The translations under genes and the position numbers were made by a program. The notes under the pieces were generated by a model. The model saw only the letters and a list, made by a program, of their open reading frames with translations, did not search any database and had not been told where the DNA came from. From positions 24,277-69,551 of the forward strand of contig NZ_LLXX01000126.1 of assembly GCF_001440405.1 (NCBI RefSeq): a stretch of 45,275 bases of DNA, in the 5' to 3' direction. The DNA comes from Bradyrhizobium valentinum. Lineage in GTDB: Bacteria > Pseudomonadota > Alphaproteobacteria > Rhizobiales > Xanthobacteraceae. Below, in pieces: positions 43,274 through 45,275 of the stretch; positions within the stretch are counted from its first letter, which is position 1; each line of letters opens with the position of its first letter.

Positions 43274-43446
43274 CGTAAGAGTTGCGTAGAGAGCGCCGGA
43301 GAGCCGGCGGACAAAGCCGATCGCCGCTAGTGAAACGGCCAACCAACATCCATCGGTCACAGCCGACTTTTGCAACAAAATCGGCCATCTCCGGACACGA
43401 CCCGCTGAGATCGCCCCAAGGGCGGTGGTCTTGGTGAAAGACTAGT

Positions 43447-43796
43447 CTAGCCGCATTCCTCGTAGCTGGTGAAGCGGATCGTGTCGGGATGCCGGCTCAA
43501 GAACGGCGCGAGCACTTCGGTCTCCCAAATCTTCCAGTTCGGAGGATAGTCACCGAAAGGCAGCGGGGCGTCCAAACGACCCATAGGCTTTCCCAGGGTT
43601 GACGACTCTCGAAGACCCGGACGGCGGCGTAGGCACCTCGCCGTGCGCCCTTGAAGCCCTTGAGAAAGCGGTGCTCGACGAGGCCGGGCAGGGCGAACAG
43701 GCCGCGTCGCTCGGCGTCCCGAACCGCGCGCTCGAAATCAGTATCAGTTACATCGGGCCTCAGGTCGTACTCATGAATGCTGATCACGCACGCCAT
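43447..43796 (-). pseudogene. Small conserved unknown protein, one frameshift
   Basis: GGAGG precedes ATG 43796; the first frame reads MACVISIHEYDLRPDVTDTD to about residue 71 (ESLW). Near 43580, in a run of three G (minus strand) where four would hold the frame, it shifts; the next frame continues LDAPLPFGDYPPNWKIWETE and ends RFTSYEECG. The intact protein would be about 116 residues, of a conserved small family without known function. As one base in a homopolymer decides it, a sequence error is possible. Confidence 0.6.
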
Positions 43797-43904
43797 GCGA
43801 CACCTCCAAATCGACACTCACGCTCATGTCCGATGCTCGGCATGGAAGACGAGCTTGGCACGCTCAAGTCAACGTTGTCATAGACGTCTCCGTGCTCGAT
43901 GATG

Positions 43905-44127
43905 AACTCGGGGAGCCCGCTGGACGAGCTCCTTGGCAATGTCCGCAAGGCAATGAACCCGGCCGGTCGTCTGCTCCTCGTCGAAATGGTGCTGCCCTCG
44001 GCCGACACACCGCATCCAGGGAAAATGGCCCGACATGACGATGCTCGTCAGTATGGGAGGTCAGGAGCGAACCGAGGTCGAAACGTTTCTTGCTGCAGTG
44101 CGCCTAAGCATGCATCGAACTAAATGA
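43905..44127 (+). pseudogene. C-terminal fragment of an O-methyltransferase-type protein
   Basis: Reads LLGNVRKAMNPAGRLLLVEM, VLPSADTPHPGK, then after a frameshift near 44030 TMLVSMGGQERTEVETFLAA to a stop at 44127. This is the end of the SAM-binding domain of the O-methyltransferase group that acts on small hydroxylated compounds. The first two thirds are missing. Confidence 0.6.
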
Positions 44128-44246
44128 TAGTTGGGGCATCGGTATTTATTCACCTTTATCGCCTGGAGAATTTCTCCAAGTGCAGGAACAGAGCATCATG
44201 AGTTTGCATTGTTCATTTGGCTTTCCATTTGTTTGTGAGGCCGTTC

Positions 44247-44762
44247 ATGCGTGTTTTTTTTGGAATAGTCGCGATTGCGATAGCCCCGGCCTGGTTGGGC
44301 GTACATGTAAATTCTGCTGCAGCGCAGACATTCAATGATAGATGGTCCATCATTCCAAAGGCGCAAGCAGAACCGGCTCCTGAGCCGCTAGACCAGACTA
44401 GGCAAGATCCGCTAGAGCAACCTCCGACTGGAGAACCGACACTTCGTCCGGAAGGTCGCTCGGCTCCTCGATCTTCCAACCGGGTGTTTTCCGGAAAAGC
44501 CTCTTACTATTCATATCCGACAGGAAAAACAGCGAGTGGTTCCTCGTTCAATCGGGATTCGCTGACCGCTGCCCATCGCAACCTGCCGTTCGGAACAAGA
44601 GTTCGTGTAACTGATCTTGTGAGCAGCAGGTCTGTAGTAGTTCGTGTCACCGACCGGGGACCCTGGGTTCGCGGCCGCGTCCTCGATCTTTCACTCGGCG
44701 CTGCGCGCAGTTTGGGGATTACGGACCGCGGCGTGGCGCAGGTTCGCGCTGAGGTGCTTTAG
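44247..44762 (+). CDS. rlpA: RlpA-like double-psi beta-barrel protein
   Basis: 171 residues. ATG 44247 has GAGG upstream; an in-frame start 30 bases earlier gives a worse signal sequence. A signal peptide covers about residues 1-26 (VFFGIVAIAIAPAWLGV), then a Pro-rich linker, then the RlpA barrel from about 82 to the end: GKASYYSYPTGKTASGSSFN, TAAHRNLPFGTRVRVTDL and VTDRGPWVRGRVLDLSLGAA. RlpA acts on peptidoglycan glycan strands lacking stem peptides, at the septum in some bacteria. This form has no SPOR domain and no lipobox Cys, so it is probably a soluble periplasmic enzyme. Confidence 0.85.
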   Translation: MRVFFGIVAIAIAPAWLGVHVNSAAAQTFNDRWSIIPKAQAEPAPEPLDQTRQDPLEQPPTGEPTLRPEGRSAPRSSNRVFSGKASYYSYPTGKTASGSSFNRDSLTAAHRNLPFGTRVRVTDLVSSRSVVVRVTDRGPWVRGRVLDLSLGAARSLGITDRGVAQVRAEVL

Positions 44763-44940
44763 CTTGTGTCTGCTAGGGGAAGTCTCGCAGCAAGGATGGA
44801 GACACAAAGTCTCAGGAGATGAGCCGCGGGTGCGTCATCCTTCGATAGCAGCCTCCACCATCGAGCGCACAGGGTCGAGCATGTCTCGTAAGGGTCCAGA
44901 AGCGGACGTGGGCCAAACCCAATGCCGTGTCCGCTATGGG

Positions 44941-45165
44941 GCCGATCGTGTTGAAAAAGTCGAAAATCGAAGGGCTTCGAAAATCTCGCGAATGTCGAGT
45001 GTCGATGATCTCAGCCGCTGCAAGCCTCTGCAGACTCGATGCGAGCGTCGGTGGTCGCTTTTGCGTTAACCGATGCGGTCCCTCACATAGCAGCGCGCGA
45101 GACGCACGAGCGGTCCTGAGAATTTTAGTCATCAGCCCAAAAGGACTTTTTCAACACAATCGGGC
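44941..45165. mobile_element. MITE copy 4 (terminal repeat variant TGTTGAAAAAGTC)
   Basis: Ends GCCGATCGTGTTGAAAAAGTC and GACTTTTTCAACACAATCGG, 225 bases. Both ends carry the same change (GAAAAAG for GCAAAAG), so they have been kept matched. Inner motifs are shared with copy 3. Confidence 0.75.
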
Positions 45166-45275
45166 CACGAGCGGACCAATACGGCAGGTCTGCCTGCAGA
45201 TAGTGAGCATGCTTCTTCACCCCAATCACGATCGCCCGCGCAGCGGCGTTATCTCGCAATTGCCGCCTTGTGGGG
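45166..45275. other. Right edge, possible partial gene on the minus strand
   Basis: A minus-strand frame is open from the window edge (reading NAAARAIVIGVKKHAHYLQA) towards the MITE. It may be the end of a gene outside the window; I cannot assign it. Confidence 0.25.

Larger units (their letters stand above)
41473..43382 (+). mobile_element. IS5/IS1182-like insertion sequence (defective, composite)
   Basis: 1.91 kb, bounded by 20-base perfect inverted repeats GATTTTGTTGCAAAAGTCGG and its reverse complement. It is the only full-length element in the window with the ends used by the MITEs. The transposase is broken and an unrelated fragment interrupts it. Confidence 0.85.

Noticed and set aside
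42213..43388. Minus-strand frame of 391 residues
   Set aside because: Antisense to the IS transposase; no protein features.
1..45275. CRISPR array
   Set aside because: No set of short direct repeats at regular spacing was seen; the repeated DNA present is dispersed.

Overview
The window looks like accessory DNA from a Bradyrhizobium-type alphaproteobacterium (Nitrobacteraceae). It is GC-rich, carries three HWE-family histidine kinases, has several promoters of the alphaproteobacterial EcfG type (GGAAC, 16-17 bases, CGTT), and holds many small proteins and intergenic repeats that I recognise from that group. The genus is inferred from family knowledge; no ribosomal marker is present.

Layout. 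0-4 kb: Ku, then a compact leftward set of three small ORFs and an HWE kinase, divergent from a Crp/Fnr regulator. 5-8 kb: a Tat-exported cupin, a LuxR-type regulator with an intact acyl-homoserine-lactone pocket but no synthase nearby, and a secreted SnoaL-like protein. 8-12 kb: phasin, alpha/beta hydrolase, a DUF763 fragment, AlkB and membrane proteins. 12.5-14.4 kb: a frameshifted IS1182-family element beside a tRNA-Gly 3'-half remnant. 14.5-19.5 kb: two more HWE kinases. 19.5-27 kb: repeats, a dead integrase, a response regulator and many small ORFs. 27-34 kb: membrane proteins, a FAD/Rieske oxidoreductase, a glutamate-receptor-like channel, a dead phosphotransferase and a PRC-barrel protein. 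35-41 kb: a broken ATP-dependent DNA ligase, an exported truncated haemoglobin, a Cys-rich secreted protein, CsbD and an adenylate cyclase-TolB-TPR protein. 41-45 kb: a decayed IS, two gene remnants, RlpA and a MITE.

Theme. Five exact EcfG-type promoters stand before the phasin, an unknown 141-residue protein, the FAD/Rieske oxidoreductase, the Cys-rich protein and CsbD; three near-matches stand before the PRC-barrel protein, the alpha/beta hydrolase and a membrane protein. HWE kinases are the class that commonly feeds the PhyR-NepR-EcfG general stress response. The window therefore reads as a stress-response accessory island, with DNA-repair genes (Ku, AlkB, decayed ligase) alongside.

Decay and mobility. 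At least eight reading frames are broken by single-base indels or C-to-T nonsense changes. Two repeat families run through the window: four MITEs of about 220 bp whose terminal repeats match those of the decayed IS at 41.5-43.4 kb, and eight copies of a roughly 100-bp repeat, all in the same orientation. No CRISPR array, complete tRNA or rRNA gene was seen.
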